51,672 nt of DNA from an uncultured Saprospiraceae bacterium (GCA_937951615.1 CALFBH010000020.1:1-51672), one strand, 5' to 3'. Counted from the stretch's first letter, positions 16,872 through 25,547 are shown. Notes: a model not told the origin generated them from the letters alone. Numbers and translations: made by a program.

Positions 16872-18302
16872 TCAATCAAATAAATCATCCAAAGTCAAAG
16901 CCTTAGCAATCAAACCCAGGCTATGCTGATTTTCTTTTAGGCCAAAGGTCGTGATCATCATAAAAAATAATTGTTTTTTGGTTTTTGTGCTTTGCTGAAA
17001 AACCTGCATTTTTTTCCGCAAATCTGCCGCATGTTTTTTGGTCAGGATAAATTCCTTATTATAAAATTTGATTTCAAAAAGATTTATAACGTGGTCGTTT
17101 CTGTCGATCACTAAGTCAATTTGCGCACCTGCATTTTGCGGACTTGCTTTTTTGTAAAAAGCAGAAGATTCTGAATAAATGCCTGAAATATCTATGTTTT
17201 TTTTGATTTGTGAAATGTGTTTCAGACATATATTCTCATAAGCATATCCCGACCAGGTTTTCCAGGATTGGGTTTGACTCAGTTTGTGCCAAACATGTTC
17301 TTCTTCGTGTTCTTTATGCTCCATAAAGTAAAGATAAAACAGCGAGTATTCATCGGTCAGGCGATAAAGTAGTTTTTTCTTTTTACCAAAAGGATAATAT
17401 TTGGAAATAAAACCGGAAGCAATCAATTCTTCTAGCACTTTACTCAAGCCGCCGCCATCAGAGAGATTGGTGAACTGGATAAGTTCGCGTCGGGTCAAGC
17501 CCATATTTTTTTGTGCCAATGCTCGTATAATCATCAAGTGACGATCTGCATGTTCAAATAAAGCAGGGTATAATCTGGAAAATTCGCTGTGTAGCACACC
17601 GGAATCTGAAAAGCAAATTTGGTCAATATTTTGCGTGGCACTCATGCCGGCTTCCACTTCATCCAGGTAATGCGGAATGCCGCCCATAGCCATATACAAT
17701 TGTAAAATCTGATATCGGTCTATAAAAACCTGCCGACTTTGGAGAAAGGCTTCTGTTTCAGGCAGATTAAAGGGCTTCAAAAAAATGCGCTTAGTGATGC
17801 GATTGTGTAATCCGCCTTTATGATTGACTACTTTTTGTATCATCCAGGAAGCCGCAGAACCACAAATAATGAGCACAATATTTTTCCGATCTGCCCAACT
17901 GTTCCAGAAGTAACCCAAAGCCCTCAGAAAACCCGACTTCTTGGTGGCAAGCCAGGGCAATTCATCTAAAAAAACGACTTTTTTTCGATTTTCATCAAGT
18001 GATTCCAAATGTTGGATCAGCAATACAAAAGCATCAAACCAGTCTTTGGGTTGTTGAACAGGCAAGGTGTTTTTGGCTACTTTTCCCAACTGGAGGGTAA
18101 AGTTTTTCAATTGCTCTTTTTGCGGAGCATCCTGAACACCTGTAATCTCAAAATCAAAAGTATCCTTGAAAAAAGAACGTATCAAAAAGGTTTTACCTAC
18201 TCTTCGACGACCAATTACAGCCACCATTTCGGCACGGTTTGAGACCCATGCTTTTTCTAAAATAACCTGTTCTTTTTTCCTTCCAACCAGTTGCTCTTTC
18301 AT
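16872..18302 (-). CDS. AAA ATPase with DUF234/PD-(D/E)XK-like C-terminus
   Basis: A 476-residue protein of the family common in archaea and Bacteroidota. The N-terminal P-loop ATPase has Walker A GRRRVGKTF (31-39) and Walker B VVFLDELPW (109-117). A winged-helix-like segment (about 270-320; GLTRRELIQFTNLSDGGGLS) follows. The C-terminal part (about 375-440) shows AQIDLVIDRNDHV followed by LFEIKF, the D...ExK pattern of PD-(D/E)XK nuclease folds. Its cellular role is not established. The 5' region carries a conspicuous inverted repeat over a TATTTTTG promoter box, so autoregulation is plausible. It lies between the Clp-like gene and the peptide synthetase with its own promoter and seems unrelated to biosynthesis. 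Confidence 0.85.
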   Translation of the reverse strand: MKEQLVGRKKEQVILEKAWVSNRAEMVAVIGRRRVGKTFLIRSFFKDTFDFEITGVQDAPQKEQLKNFTLQLGKVAKNTLPVQQPKDWFDAFVLLIQHLESLDENRKKVVFLDELPWLATKKSGFLRALGYFWNSWADRKNIVLIICGSAASWMIQKVVNHKGGLHNRITKRIFLKPFNLPETEAFLQSRQVFIDRYQILQLYMAMGGIPHYLDEVEAGMSATQNIDQICFSDSGVLHSEFSRLYPALFEHADRHLMIIRALAQKNMGLTRRELIQFTNLSDGGGLSKVLEELIASGFISKYYPFGKKKKLLYRLTDEYSLFYLYFMEHKEHEEEHVWHKLSQTQSWKTWSGYAYENICLKHISQIKKNIDISGIYSESSAFYKKASPQNAGAQIDLVIDRNDHVINLFEIKFYNKEFILTKKHAADLRKKMQVFQQSTKTKKQLFFMMITTFGLKENQHSLGLIAKALTLDDLFD

Positions 18303-18313
18303 AATTGCTCTTT

Positions 18314-18384
18314 TATAGCTCGCTCAAATAAAGCAAAAATACACATTTTCAGCGACCTATAAAAAAGTATAGCTCGCTGAAAAT
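18314..18384 (-). promoter_or_regulatory. Promoter with triple operator-like half sites
   Basis: Arms of 17 bases (18345-18361 and 18368-18384; 16 of 17 paired) around a 6-base loop read AGCGAGCTATA in gene orientation. A third half site (18314-18328) lies between promoter and start codon. TATTTTTG, an exact -7 box on the minus strand, lies at 18341-18334, so the inverted repeat covers the -33 region. The layout suits repressor binding. Confidence 0.6.
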
Positions 18385-18441
18385 TAAAAAGCATTATAAT
18401 TGTCTGAAAAACAGAGTCTTGGCTAGGGTGAAATAAACAAG

Positions 18442-21400
18442 CTACTCCTCCATCAACTCCGTCATAACCACTTCCAAATGCCCCGCAAGCCCAGCAATTG
18501 TCGGAAATTCAAAGATTCGATTCACAGGAATCTCTAGTTCAAAGGCTTCATCAATACGTGCGGTAAGGCGAATGGCTGCAAGCGAGGTGCCGCCCAACTC
18601 CAGAAAATTATCGTGAATACCAATTTGATTGATGTTCAGTACTTCTGTCCAGATTTCGGTCAGAATTTCTTCCAGTTCATTCGTCGGCGCAGTATATTCG
18701 GTAGCGGTTTCGGGCTGCGCATGTAGGCTGGGTAGTGCAGTGCGGTCTATCTTTCCATTCGCGCTAAGCGGCAAAACATCTAAATGTCCGAACTGATTTG
18801 GAATCATATATTCCGGTAATTTTTGTGCCAGATATTGCCGGAGTTCTGCGGCAGAAATGGCTTTGCCTGTGTAGTAGGCAACCAGGCGCGGTGCTTGGTC
18901 GGTATCGCGGTCTTCATAGCCGATTTCAGCCATGATGCGTTGTACTTCTGGCACGTCAATTTCTTCATTGATTTCATCCAGCGAAGCATCACGGGTTTTG
19001 TGTCCGATGCGGACATCCCAACTATATGGAAAGGCGTAATTGCTATAACCTTGTTCTTTTTTGTGTACAAATATGCCGACTTGATTGATGAGGCAATTGG
19101 TAGAACGTCCAGTGTCGGTGGGACGCTCCCAGGGGAGGCGTTTATCTAAATATTCCAGCATTTCATCGAGGCTGACATCTGTGTAGCGATAGTAATCCAC
19201 AAACTGCACTTTTTCAAAGACGCTATCGTCTTCAAACATGGAAACATCCATTAGCTGATTGACCGCATCATTGACTTTATGATAAGCTTTTCTTGCCGTC
19301 AAAACCGTTTGGTCAATGGCTTCGATATCAACATCTTCTTTCCAAAATAATTCTTCTGTCAAACGAGTTTCAAAAAACTGACCACGGGATAAACCGGTAA
19401 CAACAAACGGAATATTTTTCTCTAAAGCAATTTGTGTACTCAGCGTATAAATGGTTTTAAAACAGCCATTACAAACATTACAATGTCGTTGTAGACTATC
19501 GACAAAAATCTCATTCATGGCAGGTGTTGAACCAAAAACATGATCGACACCCAACTCTTTGACCACCCGCCGCACATTGTCTTTTGCTTGTTCGGAAATA
19601 TAGCCATTGTCCAGTGTGAAGGCGAGGACTTTTAAGCCCATTTCTACCAGTTTACCTAGTGCGTAGCTGCTATCTTTTCCTCCACTAAGCAAAGACAGGC
19701 AATCGTAGTCACCGCCATGATTTTGCTTGGTCGCAAATAAGGCTTTCAGGTCATCTGGAGTCTTGAAATATCGCCTTGCCCGTTCCTGATAGGTTTCAAA
19801 TGAAGTACATAAATTGCAAACACCTTGTTCATCAAACTCAGCTGTAGGATAATTGGACGGAAGTCCGCACTTTATACAATTGTGTTCAGGATTATCCGCA
19901 TCTTTTTTATGCTGCTGCAAAACGACGACACAATTTTCAATATCAGGATGTGTATTCAAAACTGCTTCAATTTCACCCAACTCAATTCGTCGCCCACTGA
20001 TTTTTACCTGATAATCTATTCTGCCCAGATATTCTATGATGCCGTCTTCATTGACTCTTGCCAAATCGCCCGTGCGATACATTCGCGGACTCAAATCAGT
20101 ATATTGAGTTACAAATCTTTCAGCCGTCAAATCTGCTCGATTCCAATAATTTTCAGCCAATCCAGCACCTGAAATATACAATTCGCCAACTACACCATTG
20201 GGAACAGTATTTCCATATTTATCCAAAATAAAAATCTCCGTGTTGGCAATAGGAAGACCAATCGGAACGGAAGTTTGTGGCGTGTTTTTAGCATCAAATT
20301 GATGAACAATACAACCGACAGTTGCTTCAGTTGGTCCATATTCATTATAGATTTTCAGCTCGGCAGGAAAGGCGTTTTGTATGGCTTTCGCCAAATCGGT
20401 TTTAAAATCTTCACCACCGACAATCATCGTTTTTAGTCGAGATTCAGGATAGTTTTTTCCTTTCAATAAAGCTAAATGTGAAGGCGTCAATTTGATAAAA
20501 TCTGCCTGATTGTCTTTGATGACATCCAGAAGCGCAAGGTCTGGCCCGCTTTCACTTTCTTCATAAATAAGAGCCGTTCCACCTGAAATTAAGGGTAGAA
20601 ATAGAGATGTTACGGTGAGATCGAAACCTATGGAGGTGAAGAGTGGGATGCTTGGGCCTCGCGCGCCCCTGGCCCCTAAAGGGGAATCTCCCCTCCTAGT
20701 AAACAAGAGGGAGGATTCCCCTTTAGGGGCCAGGGGCGAGACGAGCGTCTGCAAATAAGCCCTTTCAGCCCACTGAACATAATGCCCCAAAGACTGCTGC
20801 GAAATACCAACACCTTTAGGCTGACCTGTCGAGCCAGAGGTGTACATGATGTAGGCAGTCGAGGCAGGTGACGTGGTGATGGCTTGCGCCGAAATTTGTT
20901 GTATAGTCGATTTATCCTTGTCCAGGTGGACAATTTTTTCTGTCGGATACGACAAATTTTTAGCTAAGTCCTGATGTGTGATAAGCAAAGCCGCTTCTGC
21001 GTCCTGCAACATATAATTGACTCGTTCAATCGGGTAATCTGTTGCAATGGGAATATAAGTCGCGCCAGCTTTCCAAATCGCAAGGATACTAGTCAGTAAG
21101 TCGGGTGAACGCTTGAGGTAAATGGCAATGCGGTCGCCTTGCTGCACGCCTTTTTGAATTAAATAATTGGCAAGTTGCAGGGCATTATAGTGAACTTGCT
21201 GATAAGTGAGCTTATTTCCCTTAGCGGAAATGACAATATTATTTGGGCTTTGTTTGACTTGTTGTTCAAACAAATCAAGCACTGTATTTTCTACTAGTTG
21301 GTTATCTGCTTTGCCTTGTAATCCATTGGGCGAAGCCACCAAAGAAAGCTGATGGACAGACTGAGAACGATCAGCAATAAAAGCATCCAGCAAGGCTAGG

Positions 21401-22659
21401 AAATGTGTTGAAATTTGGGCTTGAAAAGCTTTGGGAAACGGACTTTCATTGACATCAAAATACAGTTGAATATTGCCGGAGGCATCAAAATCCATGACTT
21501 GTAAACGCAGGGCATGTCCAGGGTCAGCGTGATTGGGATGCAGCCATTCTGCTGTTGCCGGAATACCATTAAAATTACCAAATTCAGCATGCACATAATT
21601 CAGTACGACATTGATGTTTCTATTGAGTTGTGGATGTGCAATGCCAGATTGCGCATTTTTCAAAAACTCAAATGCGCTTGTGCGGACTCTTTGAAATAAA
21701 GACCCAAAAGTATCGTCTTTTTGAATGCTTTCCAGCAATGGGAAAAGCTCAATAAAAACACCAGGGGTATTTTTAAAATCAGGCGTAGGGCGATTATGTG
21801 CAGGCGTGCTAATCGCAAGTTCTTGTTGCCCACTGACGCGATGGAGCCAGGCAAAAAGTACCGTGGCGAAGATGTTGAATAAGGACAAATGTTGTGTCCA
21901 GGCGCGAATATCTGCTTCTTGTGTCAACGCACGTAGTTTGGCAGAGCGTGCTTCGCCGAGGTCGCATAAAATTCGTTTGGATTGGGTAGAAGCGATGCTG
22001 TCAATAGATTTTGAAATGCCGTACAAAGTGGGAGGAGGAGGCAATGCCGCAGCTTTTTCCTGCCAGTATTGAAGGGCTTCTTGATTATTGGATCGAGCTT
22101 GTTTTTCATGACTCAAATAATCTTGAAAAGCGGGCAGGGGAGGAGCGTCTGCAAGTGTTCCATTAAGTGCGTGGCGATACAAATCGGACATCGTGCGATA
22201 TAGCACCGAGGCAGACCAGGCATCAGAAATTAGGTGGTGTTGGCTGGAATACCAGATGTATCTTTCATCGCTTATTTTTATGAGGACGGAATCGAAAAGA
22301 CAGGTAGATAAGTCGAAGTTGCGTTGATTGCGTTCTGTTGCCCAGTCTTGAAATTTTGTGTCCAGATTATCCTCCTGCGACCAGTCGAAGATTCCCATGT
22401 CATGCTGCAATTCGGACAGAATTTCCTGTTGTGGAACGCCATCTAGCATTCTAAAAACAGTACGCATTGCATCGCTCTGTTCTATCAGTTTTTGAAAGGC
22501 AATTTTGAATGCTTGAACCTGAATTTTACCTGCGAGGTCGAAGGCAAAAATCATATTATAGAGCGGTGCATTGGGCTGTATCTGTTGTCCCGTCCAGAGT
22601 AGGAGCTGGCTTTGCGTCAGGTCGTGTGTGTTAGCTTGGTTCATCTTTTCTAATTGCAT
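18442..22659 (-). CDS. NRPS, C-A(PP-loop insert)-T, predicted Asn
   Basis: A 1405-residue peptide synthetase module. The condensation domain (about 12-430) has HHLISDAW at 141-148. The adenylation domain starts near 455: A3 YTSGSTGQPKG (about 604), A5 NEYGPTEATVG (about 773), A7 YRTGDLARV (about 862), A8 QVKISGRRIELGEIE (about 883-897), A10 lysine Lys1303 in NGKIDRTAL. By hand alignment to PheA the ten-residue code is DLTKIGEVGK, the textbook asparagine code. Between A8 and A9 about 340 residues are inserted (see 18901-19917). The carrier domain has Ser1359 in LGGTSLAAI. There is no thioesterase. Between A3 and A4 a palindromic DNA element adds about 30 residues (641-665 core). It is the last gene of the minus-strand operon. 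Substrate and insert function are inferences; domain calls are firm. Confidence 0.93.
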   Translation of the reverse strand: MQLEKMNQANTHDLTQSQLLLWTGQQIQPNAPLYNMIFAFDLAGKIQVQAFKIAFQKLIEQSDAMRTVFRMLDGVPQQEILSELQHDMGIFDWSQEDNLDTKFQDWATERNQRNFDLSTCLFDSVLIKISDERYIWYSSQHHLISDAWSASVLYRTMSDLYRHALNGTLADAPPLPAFQDYLSHEKQARSNNQEALQYWQEKAAALPPPPTLYGISKSIDSIASTQSKRILCDLGEARSAKLRALTQEADIRAWTQHLSLFNIFATVLFAWLHRVSGQQELAISTPAHNRPTPDFKNTPGVFIELFPLLESIQKDDTFGSLFQRVRTSAFEFLKNAQSGIAHPQLNRNINVVLNYVHAEFGNFNGIPATAEWLHPNHADPGHALRLQVMDFDASGNIQLYFDVNESPFPKAFQAQISTHFLALLDAFIADRSQSVHQLSLVASPNGLQGKADNQLVENTVLDLFEQQVKQSPNNIVISAKGNKLTYQQVHYNALQLANYLIQKGVQQGDRIAIYLKRSPDLLTSILAIWKAGATYIPIATDYPIERVNYMLQDAEAALLITHQDLAKNLSYPTEKIVHLDKDKSTIQQISAQAITTSPASTAYIMYTSGSTGQPKGVGISQQSLGHYVQWAERAYLQTLVSPLAPKGESSLLFTRRGDSPLGARGARGPSIPLFTSIGFDLTVTSLFLPLISGGTALIYEESESGPDLALLDVIKDNQADFIKLTPSHLALLKGKNYPESRLKTMIVGGEDFKTDLAKAIQNAFPAELKIYNEYGPTEATVGCIVHQFDAKNTPQTSVPIGLPIANTEIFILDKYGNTVPNGVVGELYISGAGLAENYWNRADLTAERFVTQYTDLSPRMYRTGDLARVNEDGIIEYLGRIDYQVKISGRRIELGEIEAVLNTHPDIENCVVVLQQHKKDADNPEHNCIKCGLPSNYPTAEFDEQGVCNLCTSFETYQERARRYFKTPDDLKALFATKQNHGGDYDCLSLLSGGKDSSYALGKLVEMGLKVLAFTLDNGYISEQAKDNVRRVVKELGVDHVFGSTPAMNEIFVDSLQRHCNVCNGCFKTIYTLSTQIALEKNIPFVVTGLSRGQFFETRLTEELFWKEDVDIEAIDQTVLTARKAYHKVNDAVNQLMDVSMFEDDSVFEKVQFVDYYRYTDVSLDEMLEYLDKRLPWERPTDTGRSTNCLINQVGIFVHKKEQGYSNYAFPYSWDVRIGHKTRDASLDEINEEIDVPEVQRIMAEIGYEDRDTDQAPRLVAYYTGKAISAAELRQYLAQKLPEYMIPNQFGHLDVLPLSANGKIDRTALPSLHAQPETATEYTAPTNELEEILTEIWTEVLNINQIGIHDNFLELGGTSLAAIRLTARIDEAFELEIPVNRIFEFPTIAGLAGHLEVVMTELMEE
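18901..19917 (-). other. PP-loop amidotransferase-like domain inside adenylation domain
   Basis: This is the segment of the synthetase (residues about 915-1253) that does not belong to an adenylation domain. It opens with a zinc-ribbon pattern CIKCGLP (Cys928, Cys931) and GVCNLC (Cys948, Cys951), followed by YDCLSLLSGGKDS with the PP-loop SGGKDS at 992-997, and CNVCNGC (1060-1066). This order matches WbpG-type N-acetyl sugar amidotransferases and other adenine-nucleotide alpha hydrolases. They activate a carbonyl oxygen with ATP, releasing PPi, and add N or S. The adenylation domain resumes at RLVAYYTG. The insertion site is the same inter-motif region that hosts methyltransferases in other interrupted A domains. 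Confidence 0.85.
20664..20738. repeat. In-frame palindromic element in NRPS gene
   Basis: Perfect 25-base inverted arms (20664-20688 and 20714-20738) around a 25-base spacer lie inside the adenylation domain coding region. Read in frame it yields SPLAPKGESS ... GDSPLGARGARG, about 30 residues that interrupt the normal A3-A4 spacing. The GC content is far above its surroundings. A decayed relative may lie at 1649-1745. Confidence 0.9.
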
Positions 22660-22661
22660 GA

Positions 22662-22709
22662 TTGTGTGATTGCATCATTGTTATTTTTACAATTTTTACA
22701 ACCATACAA
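22662..22709. repeat. GATTGTATG word repeat between PCP and NRPS genes
   Basis: GATTGTGTGATTG (22662-22674) faces CAACCATACAATC (22697-22709), its near-perfect inverse, across ATTTTTACAATTTTTAC. It fills the 52-base gap between the carrier protein gene and the synthetase within one operon. Confidence 0.55.
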
Positions 22710-22711
22710 TC

Positions 22712-22951
22712 TTATCCCTCTTTTCTTTCTGCTACATAATTCCCAATAGCTTCCACGTTCATAAAATTTTCAATCACCATGTCTGTTGGTGGTACTTTGA
22801 TTTCAAATTCTTTTTCAATAAAAGCAATCAAGCGCATCAATCCCATGGAGTCGACAAGGTTGCTGCCAAGTAAATCTTCTTGTGCTTCGAGCTTAAAATC
22901 GGGTTTGCCGATTAACTCTTTTTCGATGTAGGTGCTTATCGTATTGTTCAT
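22712..22951 (-). CDS. Free-standing peptidyl/acyl carrier protein
   Basis: A 79-residue carrier protein. The phosphopantetheine serine is in NLVDSMGLMRL (Ser35), the classic DS(M/L)-L site at the start of helix 2. The acidic helix 3 region (ENFMNVEAIGNYV) is present. It lies directly between the free-standing adenylation protein and the C-A-T synthetase on the same strand (33 and 52 base gaps). It should carry the residue loaded by the former. In pyrrole-forming systems the equivalent PltL-type protein carries prolyl and then pyrrolyl groups while the flavoprotein oxidises them; this is the favoured role here. Confidence 0.9.
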   Translation of the reverse strand: MNNTISTYIEKELIGKPDFKLEAQEDLLGSNLVDSMGLMRLIAFIEKEFEIKVPPTDMVIENFMNVEAIGNYVAERKEG

Positions 22952-22984
22952 CTTATTGGTTTATTGGTGACTGGAAATTGGAAT

Positions 22985-24565
22985 TTAAATCTGTGATTCA
23001 TCTTTGGCAACCAATCCGCCAGCTAATAATTTATGATTAATTTTTCCCGCTGCTGTGCGGGGAATTTCATGTGTAAATATAATTTTTTGAGGTATTGCAT
23101 AATGAGGCAATAGCGTGGCTAAGTATTGCTGCAAAGTGGTTTCATTTGTCTCCTTTTTCAAAATAGCTGCCGCTTGAATATGCAATTCATCTTCATGCCT
23201 GACAGCAAAAACAGCCGCTTCTTCTACGGATTCATGAGCAGTCAAATGGGCTTCCACTTCATCCAATTCTACCCGATAGCCGCGTGTTTTTATTTGCCGG
23301 TCTTTTCTACCCAAAAACATCAAATTTCCATCTTCCCGGATTCTTACCAAATCGCCTGTCCGATAGAAAATTTCTTCGCAGCCGGGTATTCTTTTTATTT
23401 TATAAAAACCCTTTGCTGTCAGGTCGGGTTTGCCCCAATAGCCTTTCATTCTTGTCGCAGAACGGATTAATAATTCGCCTGGCTCGCCTGGCTGTACTGG
23501 CTGGTCATTTTTGTCAAATATCAGGGCTTCTGTATTGTTCCAAACTGCACCTAAAGGAATCGATTCATCTGCTTTAGGTAAGTCGGGCAGGTTATAATAA
23601 GTACATTGATTGACCTCAGCAGGACCATATACATTGCAGAATGTTGCCTGCGGACAATGCTGCATAATAGCACTTAAATGTTTTGCCGGAAACGGCTCTC
23701 CACCATACAAAACCCAGCGGATACTATTCAAATTTCTTTCTTCGAGAATGCCAGGTTGCAATAACTGTATCAAGGCAAGAGGTACAGAATACCAGATGGT
23801 CAATTGTTCCTGTTCTATAAGCTGTGCCATACTCGCAGGGAGCTTGGTGTGCATGTCTGGAATGATGACCGTCGTGCCACCTGCAAAGGGCATGGTAAAG
23901 TAGCCCATCGTGGAGATGTCGAAGTGGAGCGCGGCATGATTGCCAAGACGATCAGTGTGCTGTACATCATATAATTCGGCAGACAGTTTTGCATAGCTCA
24001 ATCCACTGTAATGGGTGTGCATAATACCTTTGGGCGTACCGGTCGTGCCGGAAGTGTACATGATGTAAGCCAGGTCGTTTTCCAATATGCGAACATCAGG
24101 CACCGTGTCAGGAAAAGTGGAGATAGTCGCCCAGTCTACGGTGTTTATATTTTCGTCGAGTTGAGTGCCAATGATATGTTGTAGTGGGAGATTTTCGTCA
24201 GCAAGAACTGCTTTAAGTGTTCTTTTTTGCTGTGCTGTAGTCAGCAATATTTTAATGCCACAATCCTTAATGACAAATTGATTTCGGGCAGCCGGCGCGT
24301 GAGGGTCAAGTGGTACAAAGGCAGCACCAGCACTCATGGTTCCATAAACAGCAAGGGCAGTTTCGAGGCAGCGATTCATGTAAATGCCGATTCTATCGCC
24401 TCTTTGTACGCCAAGTTCTATGAGTTGATGTGCCAGTTGATTGCTTTGCTGCACTAAGCTAGCGTAAGTATAAGATTGTTTCCCACAACGAAAGGCTTCC
24501 TGCTCCGGAAAACGGGCAGCAGACTGACGTATGGTATGTGGGAGGATGTGCATATTAAACTTCAA
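22985..24565 (-). CDS. Free-standing amino acid adenylation protein
   Basis: A 526-residue adenylate-forming enzyme that loads an amino acid onto a carrier protein. Core motifs: A3 YTSGTTGTPKG (about 175), A5 NVYGPAEVNQCTYY (about 320), A7 YRTGDLVRI, A8 TRGYRVELDEVE and the A10 lysine in RTAAGKINHK. It has no carrier domain of its own. Hand-read pocket residues are D, I, M, S, L, G, V, Q, C, K. They do not match a code I know, and are not the usual code of PltF/RedM proline adenylases, although the WYSVP and GP-E-N-C-TYY contexts are similar in style. Proline is proposed from the neighbours (carrier protein, prolyl-dehydrogenase-like flavoprotein, ornithine cyclodeaminase), not from the pocket. 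Confidence 0.88.
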   Translation of the reverse strand: MKFNMHILPHTIRQSAARFPEQEAFRCGKQSYTYASLVQQSNQLAHQLIELGVQRGDRIGIYMNRCLETALAVYGTMSAGAAFVPLDPHAPAARNQFVIKDCGIKILLTTAQQKRTLKAVLADENLPLQHIIGTQLDENINTVDWATISTFPDTVPDVRILENDLAYIMYTSGTTGTPKGIMHTHYSGLSYAKLSAELYDVQHTDRLGNHAALHFDISTMGYFTMPFAGGTTVIIPDMHTKLPASMAQLIEQEQLTIWYSVPLALIQLLQPGILEERNLNSIRWVLYGGEPFPAKHLSAIMQHCPQATFCNVYGPAEVNQCTYYNLPDLPKADESIPLGAVWNNTEALIFDKNDQPVQPGEPGELLIRSATRMKGYWGKPDLTAKGFYKIKRIPGCEEIFYRTGDLVRIREDGNLMFLGRKDRQIKTRGYRVELDEVEAHLTAHESVEEAAVFAVRHEDELHIQAAAILKKETNETTLQQYLATLLPHYAIPQKIIFTHEIPRTAAGKINHKLLAGGLVAKDESQI

Positions 24566-24581
24566 AAATTATACGTGTTCG

Positions 24582-24711
24582 GGTCGATGGTCGATAGTCC
24601 ATGGTCGATGGAAAACTACATATTTTGCATAGCAAAATGTATAGAAAAAATGGGCAGAAATTGTATTTTTATTATACAACAGCCATCGACTATCGACCAT
24701 CGACTATCGAC
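24582..24711. repeat. GTCGATGG word-repeat hairpin
   Basis: A 130-base structure between the sulfotransferase and adenylation genes. The left arm (24582-24611) and right arm (24683-24711) are built of TCGATGG/TCGATAGTC words; 24584-24604 pairs with 24683-24703 at 20 of 21 positions. The loop contains a smaller hairpin (about 24622-24650) with TATTTTGC/GCAAAATG arms. The right arm encodes the last residues (SIVDGR) and stop codon of the sulfotransferase. Confidence 0.85.
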
Positions 24712-25547
24712 TGTTTCCACTGAAATTCTTTACCCAAAAGGACAACTAATTGTTCATTTTCTTTTTCAAAATAATCTTCCAAACGCTTTACAGTATTTGG
24801 TGAAATTTTATCATATTTTCCTGGGTTTCGCTGGGACAAGTCATCAGGAAAAATAGTCGAAATTTCTAAAAATTCATAGACTTTTTCAAGTTCATTTTTA
24901 GGGTCGTGAAAGAAATTTTCGCTTTTAATAAATAAAAATTGCTCTCGTTTAAATTCTTCAAGCCAGGGGCGTAGCTGGCTGTAATATTTGCCTCTTTCGA
25001 GGTAAAATTGATTGTGCCGTTCATGACTGTAATTATTGGGATCATTGTGTTTTTCCAATGCCGCTAATTCTTGTTCAATCGCTACTTCAAAGGTGTTTTG
25101 CTCTGTGTTTCGTTTCAAGCCCATCGCGTAACCTGAATATGCCCGATCAATTGGATTACGCAACAATACAATCAACTTTACATCTGGTAGCGCCGACTTA
25201 ATTCTTTTGGCTGTTTTAGGATAAAAAAGATAAGAAGGAGTTGCTTCACCACTTATTTTTTTATTGCTACGAAATGGAAAAAAGCTTTTATACCAATTGA
25301 TACCTTTTTCATAATTCAAGTTAAAAAAATAAACTTCTTTTCTTCTTGCTAAAGCCAGTTCGGGGTGTTGATTCAAATAATAAAACAAAGAAGTCGTTCC
25401 TCCTTTTTGCGCACCTATGATGATAAAGTCAGGCAATTTTCGCCATCTGCTAGTTGCCATTCGATAGGTAGAAATAGCTTTTTTTCTGTACTTTCTCCAA
25501 TACTTTTTCGTACCTGCTATAATGTATTTTGAACTTGATTTTTTCAT
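24690..25547 (-). CDS. PAPS-dependent sulfotransferase
   Basis: A 285-residue enzyme that transfers sulfate from PAPS to a hydroxyl or amine. The 5'-phosphosulfate loop is IIIGAQKGGTTSLFYYL (about 42-58) and the 3'-phosphate site LLRNPIDRAYSGYAM (about 129-143). A basic N-terminus (KKSSSKYIIAGTKKYWRKYRKK) precedes the domain. The family includes heparan/NodH-like and natural-product sulfotransferases. Its start overlaps the stop of the flavoprotein gene by one base (TAATG), so it belongs to the biosynthetic operon and probably sulfates the peptide product or its precursor. The C-terminal six residues come from a repeat element, so the ancestral end may have been lost. Confidence 0.88.
   Translation of the reverse strand: MKKSSSKYIIAGTKKYWRKYRKKAISTYRMATSRWRKLPDFIIIGAQKGGTTSLFYYLNQHPELALARRKEVYFFNLNYEKGINWYKSFFPFRSNKKISGEATPSYLFYPKTAKRIKSALPDVKLIVLLRNPIDRAYSGYAMGLKRNTEQNTFEVAIEQELAALEKHNDPNNYSHERHNQFYLERGKYYSQLRPWLEEFKREQFLFIKSENFFHDPKNELEKVYEFLEISTIFPDDLSQRNPGKYDKISPNTVKRLEDYFEKENEQLVVLLGKEFQWKQSIVDGR

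Noticed and set aside
16872-18302. ATPase as part of the peptide pathway
   Set aside because: It has its own promoter with operator, belongs to a family scattered in unrelated contexts, and is 139 bases from the operon end.
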